Assembly: GCA_900538765.1 (NCBI GenBank) | Contig: UQAB01000002.1 | Location: 91,223 to 155,222, forward strand | Reading direction: 5' to 3' | Source: an uncultured Azospirillum sp. | Lineage (GTDB): Bacteria > Pseudomonadota > Alphaproteobacteria > RF32 > CAG-239 | Length of the DNA stretch: 64,000 bases | In this document: piece by piece, positions 54,079-62,557 of the stretch | Layout of the letters: each line of letters begins with the position of its first letter | How positions within the stretch are numbered: position 1 is the stretch's first letter | Made by a program: the position numbers and the translations under genes | Notes under the pieces: model-generated | Told to the model about the DNA's origin: nothing | The model's input: the letters and a program-made list of their open reading frames with translations, nothing else | Databases searched by the model: none

Positions 54079-55418
54079 CACTGTCTCCCTTTGCCTGCAA
54101 CCAAAATACCCTGAACATTAATGGCGTTCATCAGCTCCTGCGCTGCCGCACGGATTTCCGACAAAGAAACATTATTGATGTTGACGTCATAATTTTCAAT
54201 ATCCTCGACACTCATGCCGGAAACAGCCAACAGGCCGACAATATTGGCGGCGTCGCGCGGATCATCTTTAAGGTAAGTCAAACCGGCCAGCATCCGTTTT
54301 TTCGCCTTTTGCAGTTCTTCCGCATTCAGCTCTCGGACAGCTTCATCAACCGCTTCGGTAAGCTTCCCGGAAAATTCTTCGTTACTGAGATTCTCCTTGG
54401 GCAGAGCGGCAATCGTAAAAGTACCGTAACTCCGCGCCGTCATGTCATAAGACGCCGAAACGCCCACCGCGGCCTCTTCATCCAAAACCAGCTTTTTATA
54501 AAGTTTTGACGTTTCGCCGCCGCCGAGATACTTGGCCAGAACATCCAGCGCAAAAGCCCGGCGTCTGTCCTGAACATAAGACGGCACGACAAAACTCTGC
54601 ACAAAACGTTTGGTAGCAATCTGCGGCAGCTTCATTTCCACCTTGGTTGCCGATTTCTTGTCCAGCATAGGGAAGTCGGCCTTCGGCCCGACAGGACGCT
54701 TTTCAATATCGCCGTAATATTTGCGCGCCAGTTCCTGTGCCGTGGCATAATTGACATCGCCTGACAAAACCAGCAGCGCGTTGTTCGGCATATAATAGTC
54801 TTTGTAAAAACCTTCCACATCGGCAAGTTTTAAGCCCTCAATTTCCTGAATTGTTCCGGTCACCGGACGGGCATAAGGATGTTCCTGCCACAAATCGCGA
54901 GTCAAACTTTCCGAAAAATAGGAGGTCGGCTGATTTTCAACCACCTGCTTGCGCTCCTGAAAAACAATATCGCGCTCTTTTTCAAAATATTCCGGCGTGA
55001 TTTTCAGGTTGCGCATCCGGTCGGCTTCCAAAAACATAACCAGTTCCAGCCTGCTGACATCGACAAACTCATGATAAGCCGTATAATCCCGGGAGGTAAA
55101 GGCATTAAACGCCCCGCCGTTTTCTTCAATAATTTTATTAAAGGAATCATCTTTGACCTTATCCGTACCGCGAAACATCAAATGCTCAAGCAAATGAGCA
55201 GTTCCGCCCTTTCCCGGACGCTCCTCAACGCTTCCTGCCTTATACCAGACCATCTGCTGAACAATCGGCGCCTTGTAATTGGGAATAACCACAACCTGCA
55301 AACCGTTGTCGAGATAAAACTCTTCCATATCAAAGAGCTTTGCTTCCGCCGGAGGAACGCCGACCGCGCCCCACAGCAATACTGCGCCGAAACCCAGTCT
55401 TTTGAAAAATCTATTCAT
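54078..55418 (-). CDS. M16-family zinc protease, active partner
   Basis: This 446-residue protein has a signal peptide (about residues 1-26). The inverted zinc motif HLLEH (His75, Glu78, His79) and a downstream glutamate segment (RDIVFQERKQVVENQ) follow. The M16 C-terminal motif RFVQSFVVPSY is present. It is periplasmic and may clear or process peptides. It overlaps the DUF3035 lipoprotein gene by 8 bases. Confidence 0.93.
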   Translation of the reverse strand: MNRFFKRLGFGAVLLWGAVGVPPAEAKLFDMEEFYLDNGLQVVVIPNYKAPIVQQMVWYKAGSVEERPGKGGTAHLLEHLMFRGTDKVKDDSFNKIIEENGGAFNAFTSRDYTAYHEFVDVSRLELVMFLEADRMRNLKITPEYFEKERDIVFQERKQVVENQPTSYFSESLTRDLWQEHPYARPVTGTIQEIEGLKLADVEGFYKDYYMPNNALLVLSGDVNYATAQELARKYYGDIEKRPVGPKADFPMLDKKSATKVEMKLPQIATKRFVQSFVVPSYVQDRRRAFALDVLAKYLGGGETSKLYKKLVLDEEAAVGVSASYDMTARSYGTFTIAALPKENLSNEEFSGKLTEAVDEAVRELNAEELQKAKKRMLAGLTYLKDDPRDAANIVGLLAVSGMSVEDIENYDVNINNVSLSEIRAAAQELMNAINVQGILVAGKGRQ

Positions 55419-55746
55419 AAACGGCCTTCATTTCTGTGGTAATCTGTTCTCTGATATGATCATTGCGGCTGTTGGCACCGATAGCGCGCATAAAACCGCG
55501 CTCACCTTGCGACAACCCGGCCATTTTATCCTCTTTAACCGTTTTCTCACCGTTTTCAGCCGCAGCAACAGGCTGTGTCACCGGACGAACGTCATATTCC
55601 GGCGGCAGGGATAACGGCGCGCGCGACATAACCATAAACTCGTTCGGCGCCTCTTTAACCAGACCCAAATCTTTTTTGGTAACCGTATTGCAGGCGGAAA
55701 CCGCCAAAACAAAAGCTGTTAATGCTGTAAACTTCATGATGTCCAT
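55411..55746 (-). CDS. DUF3035-family lipoprotein
   Basis: This 111-residue protein has a lipobox (LAVSAC). The KKDLGLVKEAPNEFMVMSRA segment and LSLPPEYDVRPVTQP are the DUF3035 hallmark seen in Alphaproteobacteria. Function is unknown. It starts after GAGGAGAAGTAAAGAAG and 5 bases after the lspA stop. Confidence 0.88.
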   Translation of the reverse strand: MDIMKFTALTAFVLAVSACNTVTKKDLGLVKEAPNEFMVMSRAPLSLPPEYDVRPVTQPVAAAENGEKTVKEDKMAGLSQGERGFMRAIGANSRNDHIREQITTEMKAVYE

Positions 55747-55751
55747 CTTCT

Positions 55752-56237
55752 TTACTTCTCCTCTGTTCCGGTATTTTTTTCCGCTTTTTTACTCAAAATG
55801 CTGTCGGCAATAATCAAAAATGCGCCGATACAAATAAATGAATCGGCCAGATTGAAAGCCGGCCAGTGATGCTCTCCCACATGAACATCCAAAAAATCAA
55901 AAACAGCGCCCAAACGAACCCTGTCAACAACATTGCCCAACGCTCCGCCGATAATAAAACCGAGCGAAACCTGAATCAGGGGCTTTTTTTCCTTCGTCAG
56001 CCAATACAGCAGATAAGCCACAATGCTGACAGCAATCAAAGACAAGCAAATCGTTCCCCAAATTCCCCGGTTGTTGAACATGGAAAAACTGACTCCGGTG
56101 TTCCAGGCCGTCACAATGTTAAAATAATCACCCACCATGATGACACCGCGGCCATTCAGCAAATGCCCCGCCACATACAGCTTGCTGAGCTGATCCGCTG
56201 CCAGAACCAATACGGCAATTCCAAGACCTAATAACAC
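55752..56237 (-). CDS. lspA: Lipoprotein signal peptidase
   Basis: This 161-residue protein has four membrane helices. It has the LspA motifs AADQLSKLYV, NTGVSFSMF, GALGNVVDRVRLGAVFDF and FNLADSFICIGA, which supply the two catalytic aspartates. It cleaves the signal peptide of diacylated prolipoproteins. The start is GTG, chosen because AAAGGAGCAAGA lies directly upstream. Confidence 0.95.
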   Translation of the reverse strand: MLLGLGIAVLVLAADQLSKLYVAGHLLNGRGVIMVGDYFNIVTAWNTGVSFSMFNNRGIWGTICLSLIAVSIVAYLLYWLTKEKKPLIQVSLGFIIGGALGNVVDRVRLGAVFDFLDVHVGEHHWPAFNLADSFICIGAFLIIADSILSKKAEKNTGTEEK

Positions 56238-56428
56238 CTCTTGCTCCTTTGTATAAAAGTAAAATCGAAACCTATTATAGGCAAAAAAAACAAGATAGAA
56301 AGCAAGATTTTTGAAATATCCCGAAAATTAATCCCCCTGTGGATAATTAGGCAAATAAAATTCCCCTCAAAACAATCTCTGTTCTTAACCGCTTTAAAAG
56401 TTCAGAAAGTACTCTGTACAATCTCACT
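56238..56428. other. Noncoding stretch upstream of lspA
   Basis: No gene is supported. It separates mgtE and lspA and probably holds the lspA promoter. CTGTACAATCTCACTCC at its right end echoes the palindromic element at 40644. Confidence 0.35.
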
Positions 56429-56430
56429 CC

Positions 56431-56572
56431 TTAGCCGCTGTAAAAGTGCGATATATGAGACGGATAATAAGGAAAAGAAAAAAAATGCGACAGGCGTGTA
56501 CATAGAAGTACATAACTTAGCATTGTTTTCTTTTCCTGTATTAAGCGTCCATAGAGCGCACTTTTACAGGAG
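56431..56572. repeat. Long palindromic intergenic element ending in the mgtE stop codon
   Basis: CTGTAAAAGTGCG at 56438-56450 and CGCACTTTTACAG at 56557-56569 are perfect 13-bp terminal inverted repeats. Inside, GGAAAAGAAAA pairs with TTTTCTTTTCC and TGTAC with GTACA. The minus-strand reading of the right end supplies the TAA of mgtE. The left start TTAGCCGCTGTAAAA is identical to the left end at 58513. Confidence 0.7.
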
Positions 56573-57994
56573 AATTAAACTCGCTAACCCTAAGAATATA
56601 AAATACCCGCCGGAATCTGTTAAGGCAATCAGAAAAACACCGGAAGATACCGCCGGATCGACTTTGAATTTATTGAGGGTTAAAGGAATGAGAATGCCGG
56701 CCAGACTGGCAATACAGAGATTGCAAAGCATGGCAATGGCAATAATCAGACACATCTGCTGATAATCAGGGAACAGAAGCCAGGTTATCAGGGCAATAAG
56801 CGCGGCAAACAAGGTTCCGTTAAGGAAACCGACCATAAATTCCTTAAAAATCATTTTGAGTGTATTGCGCGAGGTTAACTCTTTGGTCGCCAAAGCACGA
56901 ACAACCACCGCCAATGTCTGGTTGCCGGTCGTACCGCCCATGGAAGCGACAATCGGCATCAAAACCGCCAAAATAGAAATCTGCGCGATAATATCCTGAA
57001 ATTCTCTAACAACGGAAGACGCCATAATCGTCGCCGCCAGATTAGTAATCAGCCAGGGAATCCGCGATTTGAAAATATCCCGCACGGATTTGTAAACATC
57101 GCCCTCTTCCGCACCGGACAAATGCATGATATCTTCAGAAGCTTCCTCGTGTACAATATTAACGACATCGTCAATATTAATCACGCCGACCAAATGCCCT
57201 TTGTTATCAACAACCACCGCCGACATCCAACCGTATTCGCGGAACATATGCGCCACCTCTTCCTGATCGGTATAAGCATCAATCGGCACAATCTCGCCGT
57301 CCATAATCGCGCTGAGGCTTTCCCCGGCTTTGGCACGCAACAACTTGTCCAGCGTCAGCTCGCCAGTCGGATGCATTTTTTCATCCGTCAGAAAAATCGT
57401 ATAAAACTCATCCGGCAGATTGTCGTCCGTCAGCAGAAACTTCTTGGCTTCTTTAACCGTCCAGTTCTCCGGCATATGTACAAACTCGCGCGACATAATA
57501 CGCCCGGCAGAATCTTCGGGATAATGCAAAGAAGACTTTACCTGATATTTAAGTTCCGGATCCAAACGGTTGATGATGCTTTTCTGCTCGTCATCATCCA
57601 TATGTTCCAAAATTTCAACCGCGTCATCCGAGTCTAACTCGTTAACGATATTAACGAGCTGATTTTCATCCAGGCTCTCAATAACCTGTTCCTGAACAAC
57701 ATCGTTCAACTCGGGAAAAACGCTCGGATCAATATGGTCGCCAAGATATTCGATTAACTTCTTACGTTCATCAACATCCAAAACCTCAATCAGCTTGGCG
57801 AGGTCATATTCATCCAAACCCTCGACAATCTTGCGAACATGGGATTTGTCATCTTCCCGCAAACCGATAAGAATGGAGTTGACAATCTTCGCGCCCAGCC
57901 CCAAAACCTGCTGCGGCGTATTTTTTTTGAAATTCTGTTGTCTTTTTTTATACTTTTTAGGAGTTGGTTTGCGCATCTTGACACTTTTTTTCAT
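56564..57994 (-). CDS. mgtE: Magnesium transporter MgtE
   Basis: This 476-residue protein has the MgtE N domain (MgtE_N, about 45-150). It has a CBS pair (about 155-280, with EEVAHMFREYGWMSAVVVDN) and the five-helix membrane domain (about 300-476, with ASMGGTTGNQTLAVVVRALA). It is a gated Mg2+ channel regulated by cytoplasmic Mg2+. It has a strong TAGGAGG ribosome site and a lysine-rich N-terminus. The stop codon comes from the palindromic element that follows. Confidence 0.95.
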   Translation of the reverse strand: MKKSVKMRKPTPKKYKKRQQNFKKNTPQQVLGLGAKIVNSILIGLREDDKSHVRKIVEGLDEYDLAKLIEVLDVDERKKLIEYLGDHIDPSVFPELNDVVQEQVIESLDENQLVNIVNELDSDDAVEILEHMDDDEQKSIINRLDPELKYQVKSSLHYPEDSAGRIMSREFVHMPENWTVKEAKKFLLTDDNLPDEFYTIFLTDEKMHPTGELTLDKLLRAKAGESLSAIMDGEIVPIDAYTDQEEVAHMFREYGWMSAVVVDNKGHLVGVINIDDVVNIVHEEASEDIMHLSGAEEGDVYKSVRDIFKSRIPWLITNLAATIMASSVVREFQDIIAQISILAVLMPIVASMGGTTGNQTLAVVVRALATKELTSRNTLKMIFKEFMVGFLNGTLFAALIALITWLLFPDYQQMCLIIAIAMLCNLCIASLAGILIPLTLNKFKVDPAVSSGVFLIALTDSGGYFIFLGLASLILL

Positions 57995-58189
57995 GACCTT
58001 TACCTCCTAAAAAAAATCCTGTTAAAAACCTACTTCCTTTTACCTTTTTTCCTTTGAGTTCTAAAGTCAAAAATAAACATATGCACAGAATTAGACTTCC
58101 CCTAAAAAACAAAAATTACACAGAAACAAAAAAAATGCTTGATTTATTAAAATAAGTAGATTATTAACAATGTAGTTTTTATGACAAAT

Positions 58190-58275
58190 GCGGCCATGGC
58201 GGAATTGGTAGACGCGTAACGTTGAGGTCGTTATGAGCCCTGCTCGTGGAAGTTCAAGTCTTCTTGGCCGCACCA
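58190..58275 (+). tRNA. tRNA-Leu (anticodon GAG)
   Basis: Acceptor GCGGCCA pairs with TGGCCGC, followed by A and an encoded CCA. The anticodon arm is TAACGTTGAGGTCGTTA, giving GAG. The long variable arm marks class II, and the T-arm is GGAAGTTCAAGTCTTC. Confidence 0.96.
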
Positions 58276-58278
58276 ATT

Positions 58279-58302
58279 AACACCCTCCGGGGTGTTTTTT
58301 TT
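58279..58302 (+). terminator. Terminator of tRNA-Leu
   Basis: AACACCC/GGGTGTT forms a 7-bp stem with a 4-base loop and is followed by TTTTTTTT. Confidence 0.9.
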
Positions 58303-58327
58303 AATTTCTGTAAGGAAACAGACTGCC

Positions 58328-58516
58328 ATGACGCCTATTGCCTCCCGAATTAAACACATCGCTGTTTTTACCGGCACAATAATCATATTTCCGTTATTGG
58401 CAATCTGGGGAACTGTGGCTTTTATATTCAAAGACAATGAAAGAATACGGCCGATTTTCAAGCTTATCGGCAAATTGGCAAACTGCGATATAATACTATA
58501 CGAGCATCCTCTTTAG
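58328..58516 (+). CDS. Small membrane protein, unknown
   Basis: This 62-residue protein has one strong membrane helix (about residues 13-37) and a basic C-terminal part. The ATG follows TGTAAGGAAACAGACTGCC. Its stop codon is the TAG of TTAGCCGCTGTAAAA, the left end of a repeated element. It is too small for a family assignment. Confidence 0.4.
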   Translation: MTPIASRIKHIAVFTGTIIIFPLLAIWGTVAFIFKDNERIRPIFKLIGKLANCDIILYEHPL

Positions 58517-58853
58517 CCGCTGTAAAAAAAGTCGGAGTTTGAGGCTAATAATTGCTAAGTAAAAACACCTTTAATATGGTGCTTTTTGTCTGTAAAATCT
58601 TAGACTGTGAAATTAAAACAACAAAAGTAATTGTTGTTTTAATGAGCCAAGCAATGAGACTTTTTGTTGTAAGCCAAGCTGTGCTTGAGCGAAACAACAA
58701 ATTTAGTCGGAATTGCTTAGTGAGTTAAGCGGTGACAACAGCTGCAACGAACTTAGGTTCCTAAGCTAGTACATGTTAGCGATTGGCGAGCACTCGTGCG
58801 AAGACAGAGCCTTACGTGACAAACGAACTTGTTGAGGACACAGAGCGCAGTTT
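58513..58853. ncRNA. Structured noncoding block containing the repeat left end
   Basis: The block starts with TTAGCCGCTGTAAAA and TGAGGCTAATAAT, shared with elements at 40641 and 56433, but a matching right end is missing. It contains a perfect 13-bp hairpin (ATTAAAACAACAA/TTGTTGTTTTAAT at 58612-58643) and CTTAGGTTCCTAAG. CGAGCACTCGTG also occurs. No frame is convincing. It could be a structured RNA or a decayed element. Confidence 0.4.
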
Positions 58854-59174
58854 CTATATGGTCATTTGTAAAATTTCCTTATACGCCTTAATCGCCGTGT
58901 CGCGGAAAGCAACGACCGTGTCCAGCGTCTGCTCGGCGTTGGAAATTGCCATGACAACATCTTGAATATCGGCTTTGCCTGCTATGCCGGCAATAGACAT
59001 AGCTTCAGCCTTTTGAACGTTTTGAGCGGAAGAGTCAATAGCAGACTTGACCATGGAACCGAAATCAGAAGCCGGCTGCTGAACGGGCTTAGCCGCATCA
59101 AGCTGCCCCATGTTGCTGATGCGCCCCAAAGCCTGCTGATACGCGTTCATCGCGCTGGATATGTCATTAATCAT
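58854..59174 (-). CDS. fliE: Flagellar hook-basal body protein FliE
   Basis: This 106-residue protein has the FliE pattern (DFGSMVKSAIDSSAQNVQKA, followed by DIQDVVMAISNAEQTLDTVV and RDTAIKAYKEILQM). FliE joins the MS-ring to the rod. It is the last of flgB-flgC-fliE on the minus strand. Confidence 0.92.
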   Translation of the reverse strand: MINDISSAMNAYQQALGRISNMGQLDAAKPVQQPASDFGSMVKSAIDSSAQNVQKAEAMSIAGIAGKADIQDVVMAISNAEQTLDTVVAFRDTAIKAYKEILQMTI

Positions 59175-59199
59175 CTGTCTTCCCCTCTAAAACTTTACT

Positions 59200-59613
59200 T
59201 TATTTCAAAATATCCAAAATTTTTGAATTCATCTCGCGGGATGTCTGAACCACGCTCAAATTTGCTTCATAAGACCGCTGCGCTTCTTTCATGTCCATCA
59301 TTTCAATCAACGGATTAACGTTCGGCATTGAAACATAACCCTGCGCATCGGCCGCCGGATGGTTGGGATCATATTTCTTGATAAACTCAGACTTGTCTTT
59401 AACAATTTTGCCGACTTTAACCATATCCGCCCCGGTTTCCCGGTCAACATACTGCTGAAAAGTGACAACCTGGCGGCGGTACGGATCTTTTCCCGGTTCG
59501 GCGGAAACAGATTCGGCGTTCGCCATGTTTTCAGAAATCACCTTAAGACGCTGCGCCTGAGCTTTCATGCCGGAAACGGCAATATCTGCGCTGGTTGATA
59601 AATCTCCAATCAT
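59200..59613 (-). CDS. flgC: Flagellar basal-body rod protein FlgC
   Basis: This 137-residue protein has the rod N-motif (DIAVSGMKAQAQRLKVISEN, followed by MANAES) and the C-terminal MKEAQRSYEANLSVVQTSRE. It forms the proximal rod. It follows flgB by 14 bases. Confidence 0.95.
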   Translation of the reverse strand: MIGDLSTSADIAVSGMKAQAQRLKVISENMANAESVSAEPGKDPYRRQVVTFQQYVDRETGADMVKVGKIVKDKSEFIKKYDPNHPAADAQGYVSMPNVNPLIEMMDMKEAQRSYEANLSVVQTSREMNSKILDILK

Positions 59614-59627
59614 CTGCCCTGCCCTCC

Positions 59628-60032
59628 TTAAGCGTTAATCTTGGTATTGGCGGTTTTAAGCATATTTTTGTAGGAGGTATAAATCGAAAGCATCCGGTTA
59701 TAATCCCCTTTGACCTTGCTCACCTCATTCAGCTGGTCTTCCAAAATAACGCCGTTGCCGTCAATACTGAGCGGATCAGACGGTTTGGGCGTATAAACAC
59801 GGTTGGAAAAGCCCTGAGACGGCAATCCCTGCATATGTTTCGGATTGGTGACGCGCAAAGCCAGAGTTGAAGACTTCAGCTCGGCGGCAAAATCAGGCTT
59901 TTCCACATCTTTAGGCAGATATCCCGGGGTATTGGCGTTGGCAATGTTCGTTGCCAAAACCTTCTGGCGCTCGGTCAGATACGAACGCTCTTTATTAATC
60001 ATGTTGAAAATCGTCAGATTATTCAAATCCAT
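59628..60032 (-). CDS. flgB: Flagellar basal-body rod protein FlgB
   Basis: This 134-residue protein shows the FlgB rod motif (LTERQKVLATNIANANTPGY, then LPKDV). The ATG after AGGGGAAAAATT is used. The longer frame to 60122 overlaps the divergent gene's leader and is not supported. It forms the innermost rod. Confidence 0.93.
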   Translation of the reverse strand: MDLNNLTIFNMINKERSYLTERQKVLATNIANANTPGYLPKDVEKPDFAAELKSSTLALRVTNPKHMQGLPSQGFSNRVYTPKPSDPLSIDGNGVILEDQLNEVSKVKGDYNRMLSIYTSYKNMLKTANTKINA

Positions 60033-60152
60033 AATTTTTCCCCTGTTTTCCGCCACAAACCCTGTTTTTGCATTCCCCAATGCAAAATCCTTGCCAAATA
60101 AACGGCTGCGGTTTATAATCAATTAAAGGAAACAACCGCGCGGATAAAGCCC

Positions 60153-60476
60153 ATGTCTGATTCTGATAATACGCAAAACCAAAATAAAAACAACGAAGAA
60201 GAAAAGTTGTCCCCAGCTTATGCCGTCGCGCTGGGCTATGACCCAAACAAAGACAACGCGCCAAAAGTCCTCGCCAAAGGCCAAAACCAAATCGCCGAAA
60301 AGATTATTCAGATTGCCATTGACGAAGGAATTGAAATCCGTCAAGACGCCGATTTGGTGGAAATGCTTAAAGCCGTCGACATCGACCAGGAAATCCCTGT
60401 CGAGGCTTTTGCTGCCGTAGCAGAAATCATCTCCTATGTTTACAAAGCCAATAACCGCCTGCTGAATAAAGAATAA
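60153..60476 (+). CDS. FlhB C-terminal-like switch protein (FlhX type)
   Basis: This 107-residue protein matches only the cytoplasmic part of FlhB (PAYAVALGYDPNKDNAPKVL, AEKIIQIAIDEGIEI and DIDQEIPVEAFAAVAEIISY). It lacks the membrane domain and the NPTH cleavage site. Such stand-alone FlhX-type proteins occur beside flagellar genes and may modulate export. It is divergent from flgB across 120 bases. Confidence 0.85.
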   Translation: MSDSDNTQNQNKNNEEEKLSPAYAVALGYDPNKDNAPKVLAKGQNQIAEKIIQIAIDEGIEIRQDADLVEMLKAVDIDQEIPVEAFAAVAEIISYVYKANNRLLNKE

Positions 60477-60480
60477 CGGC

Positions 60481-60512
60481 ATAAAAAATCTCCCCTCGCA
60501 ATAAGGGGAGAT
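60481..60512 (-). terminator. Terminator of the 60529 gene
   Basis: ATCTCCCCT/AGGGGAGAT makes a 9-bp stem with a 7-base loop; the minus strand continues TTTTTTAT. It may also serve the plus-strand FlhX-type gene. Confidence 0.88.
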
Positions 60513-60528
60513 AAACAGGCAAAAACAA

Positions 60529-61473
60529 TCAGGATTTAAAGAAAACCTCATCATCAGGCTCGGCTATTTCCGCCGTTGCCAGCAACGCGCATTTCTTTTC
60601 AAACTTCACCTCGCCGGTTTGCGGACTGATCATCACATAAGAGTCGCCGTCCGTACCTACCAGCCAAAAAGGCTTAGTGGCAGAACCGATACGCAGCGGA
60701 ATCAAATGACCGTAATACTTAATGTGCGGATATTTTTCGGACAATTCGGCATATTGCGCGCGAATTTCATCTTTATCCAAAAACTCCGTTTTTCGCGGAA
60801 TAAAACGCTTGCCGTTAAAATACATATACGTACCATCAGCCAACGCCACCAGCTTGGGAGATTTCAGGATTTTCAAGTCATCGGAAATCGCCACGCGATC
60901 GCAAAAGGTTGAAATCAGCCAGGTTTGCACGCGCCCCTTGCTATCGGTAAAACCATACAAATAGCCGACGGTTTTGTCCCAGACAATAGCCTCCAGCTTT
61001 TTGTCCTCCACCCAGGACTGTTCTACCAGTTCCTGATCGGAAGACAACAGGAAACGCACATTGAGGCGTTCTTCAGCATCTCTAAAGCTTTCCGGCAACG
61101 TACGCAAATTCCATTCCGAACGCAGTTCCTGGGTAAAAATCAGAAAATCATCCTTTTCTTCAATCTTAACCCGGATATATTTACCGAGATAGCTCTGTTG
61201 CTTCACCCGGTTAAACGGCGAAAGGCAAATCTGCCCGCGCACAAGCTTAGTCTGGTGAAGCGTCGGATAATACATCAGCGTAACCATATCATCGGGATTT
61301 TCTTTCCGCGTATATCGCAGGGCAACACAAAGATCGACATTTTCATCACGATAAATTTTCGCGCCGTAAGGAACGCCGTTGGGCGAAAACTCCTGATAAC
61401 CGACAATACTTGAAGAATAACGTTTCTGCAAATGCTTGCCGATAAAATCCAAATTTAATTTTTTCTGTTCCAT
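60529..61473 (-). CDS. Unrecognised 314-residue protein, paralog of 61605 and member of the SD-less promoter set
   Basis: I do not recognise its family. It is soluble, without signal peptide. Its last 190 residues align with the neighbour at 61605: KLEAIVWDKTVGYLYGF matches KVEPVVVGGCFGYVLSL, MYFNGKRFIPR matches FYFDGEVFIRR, and PFWLVG-x5-Y matches PFWLIG-x5-Y. The N-terminal parts differ. No Shine-Dalgarno sequence is present; the leader is A/T-only. The promoter block TTGACA-A-TTTGTC-AA lies about 75 bases upstream. Monocistronic with its own terminator. Confidence 0.75.
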   Translation of the reverse strand: MEQKKLNLDFIGKHLQKRYSSSIVGYQEFSPNGVPYGAKIYRDENVDLCVALRYTRKENPDDMVTLMYYPTLHQTKLVRGQICLSPFNRVKQQSYLGKYIRVKIEEKDDFLIFTQELRSEWNLRTLPESFRDAEERLNVRFLLSSDQELVEQSWVEDKKLEAIVWDKTVGYLYGFTDSKGRVQTWLISTFCDRVAISDDLKILKSPKLVALADGTYMYFNGKRFIPRKTEFLDKDEIRAQYAELSEKYPHIKYYGHLIPLRIGSATKPFWLVGTDGDSYVMISPQTGEVKFEKKCALLATAEIAEPDDEVFFKS

Positions 61474-61523
61474 AATTATAAATGTTAATTGTTAATAAAT
61501 AAAATAATAAATTCTCAACGGAA

Positions 61524-61551
61524 AAAATATCATCTTTTGACAAATTGTCAA
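61524..61551 (-). promoter_or_regulatory. Promoter of the 60529 gene, shared TTGACA-N-TTTGTC type
   Basis: TTGACA at 61551-61546, one A, then TTTGTCAA give a near-perfect TTGACAATTTGTCAA palindrome. The -10 is TATTTT at 61529-61524 with a 16-base spacer. Confidence 0.7.
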
Positions 61552-61561
61552 GAAAATGCAT

Positions 61562-61593
61562 AAAAAAATACGCCGCCCGTCAAAGGCAGCGTA
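61562..61593 (-). terminator. Terminator of the 61605 gene
   Basis: TACGCCGCC/GGCAGCGTA (one mismatch) with a 7-base loop is followed on the minus strand by TTTTTTTATG. Confidence 0.8.
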
Positions 61594-61604
61594 CTCTGCA
61601 TAGA

Positions 61605-62513
61605 TTAATCGATATAGAAAAGCCTGTCACCGGCAAAAGCCAGACATAAATCAGTAGCAGATTCCTCCGCTCCGATACAAGTCATAGCGCCGGTATCAAG
61701 AGAAACAGCGTTAAAAAAACGGTATCCGTCTTTTTCAATACCGCCAATCAGCCAGAACGGAATTTTTTTATAATAAACGCCTATCGGATTTTTATACAAA
61801 ACAGTCCCTTTTTCAAGCGTTTCCCTCTGTGCAATTTCCATTGCTTCCCGGTCTGTCACATATTTTCCGAAACGGCGGATAAAAACCTCTCCGTCAAAAT
61901 AGAAGAAGTGGCGGTCCGTTTTCTGCGGCAAAGCTTCAACCCAGGCCATCGGCGGCAAAAACTGTTCAATATCCGCATCTTCAATAATCCTGAACGGCTG
62001 ACGACAGACGCCATAATCCGCAACCAAAAACAGCCTTAGCTCTTTTTCCCGGTCAAGGCTGAGCACATAGCCGAAACAACCGCCGACGACAACAGGCTCA
62101 ACCTTTTCTGAAGCCAAAACGGCCTTAATTATCTGCACATTTCCCGTCAATAAGGCATAAGCGGCAAATTTCTGCCACAATGTTTTGCAACAGTTTACAA
62201 ATTCATAACCATATCGACTAAGTTTCACATTTTTCAAAACCGGAGTTTTTGCACTGCCTTCACAAAAACGAACTTCCATACTGTCCAAATAACAGACCAA
62301 ACGAACAACGTCCTTCGTCAGTTTATGTTTCAGATTAACGCATAAGGCCGCTTTTGTATCATGACGCTTCCAGGAATCAGGAATCTGCCAACGGGAAATA
62401 TAATCCATGGTAACCGATATCGGCGTAAAATCGCACAAATCCTCTCCGGACATTTTCATCACCAGCCGCATCAATAAATCAAGTTTTTCTTTACTGTCAT
62501 AAATCGCATTCAT
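61605..62513 (-). CDS. Unrecognised 302-residue protein, paralog of 60529 and member of the SD-less promoter set
   Basis: I do not recognise its family. The C-terminal two thirds are homologous to the 60529 protein, as described there. The N-terminal part (MNAIYDSKEKLDLLMRLVMK) differs. It is soluble and Cys/Tyr-rich. It has an A/T-only leader (TTTTTTATATT before the ATG) and promoter block TTGACT-T-TTTGTC-TA. Monocistronic. The two genes are adjacent with separate promoters and terminators, suggesting an old duplication of a whole unit rather than an operon. Confidence 0.75.
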   Translation of the reverse strand: MNAIYDSKEKLDLLMRLVMKMSGEDLCDFTPISVTMDYISRWQIPDSWKRHDTKAALCVNLKHKLTKDVVRLVCYLDSMEVRFCEGSAKTPVLKNVKLSRYGYEFVNCCKTLWQKFAAYALLTGNVQIIKAVLASEKVEPVVVGGCFGYVLSLDREKELRLFLVADYGVCRQPFRIIEDADIEQFLPPMAWVEALPQKTDRHFFYFDGEVFIRRFGKYVTDREAMEIAQRETLEKGTVLYKNPIGVYYKKIPFWLIGGIEKDGYRFFNAVSLDTGAMTCIGAEESATDLCLAFAGDRLFYID

Positions 62514-62557
62514 AATATAAAAAATTATAAGTTATAAAATAATAAGTTATCACAAAA

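Noticed and set aside
56241..56762. Plus-strand 173-codon frame across the palindrome and the mgtE end
   Set aside because: It crosses a palindromic repeat and the 3' end of mgtE on the other strand, with no ribosome site.
61524..61551. Bacteroidota-type promoter (TTTG and TAnnTTTG) as explanation for the shared block
   Set aside because: The distance between TTTG and the TA element is about 13 bases, not the 19-21 of that promoter class. Ordinary -35/-10 spacing fits better.
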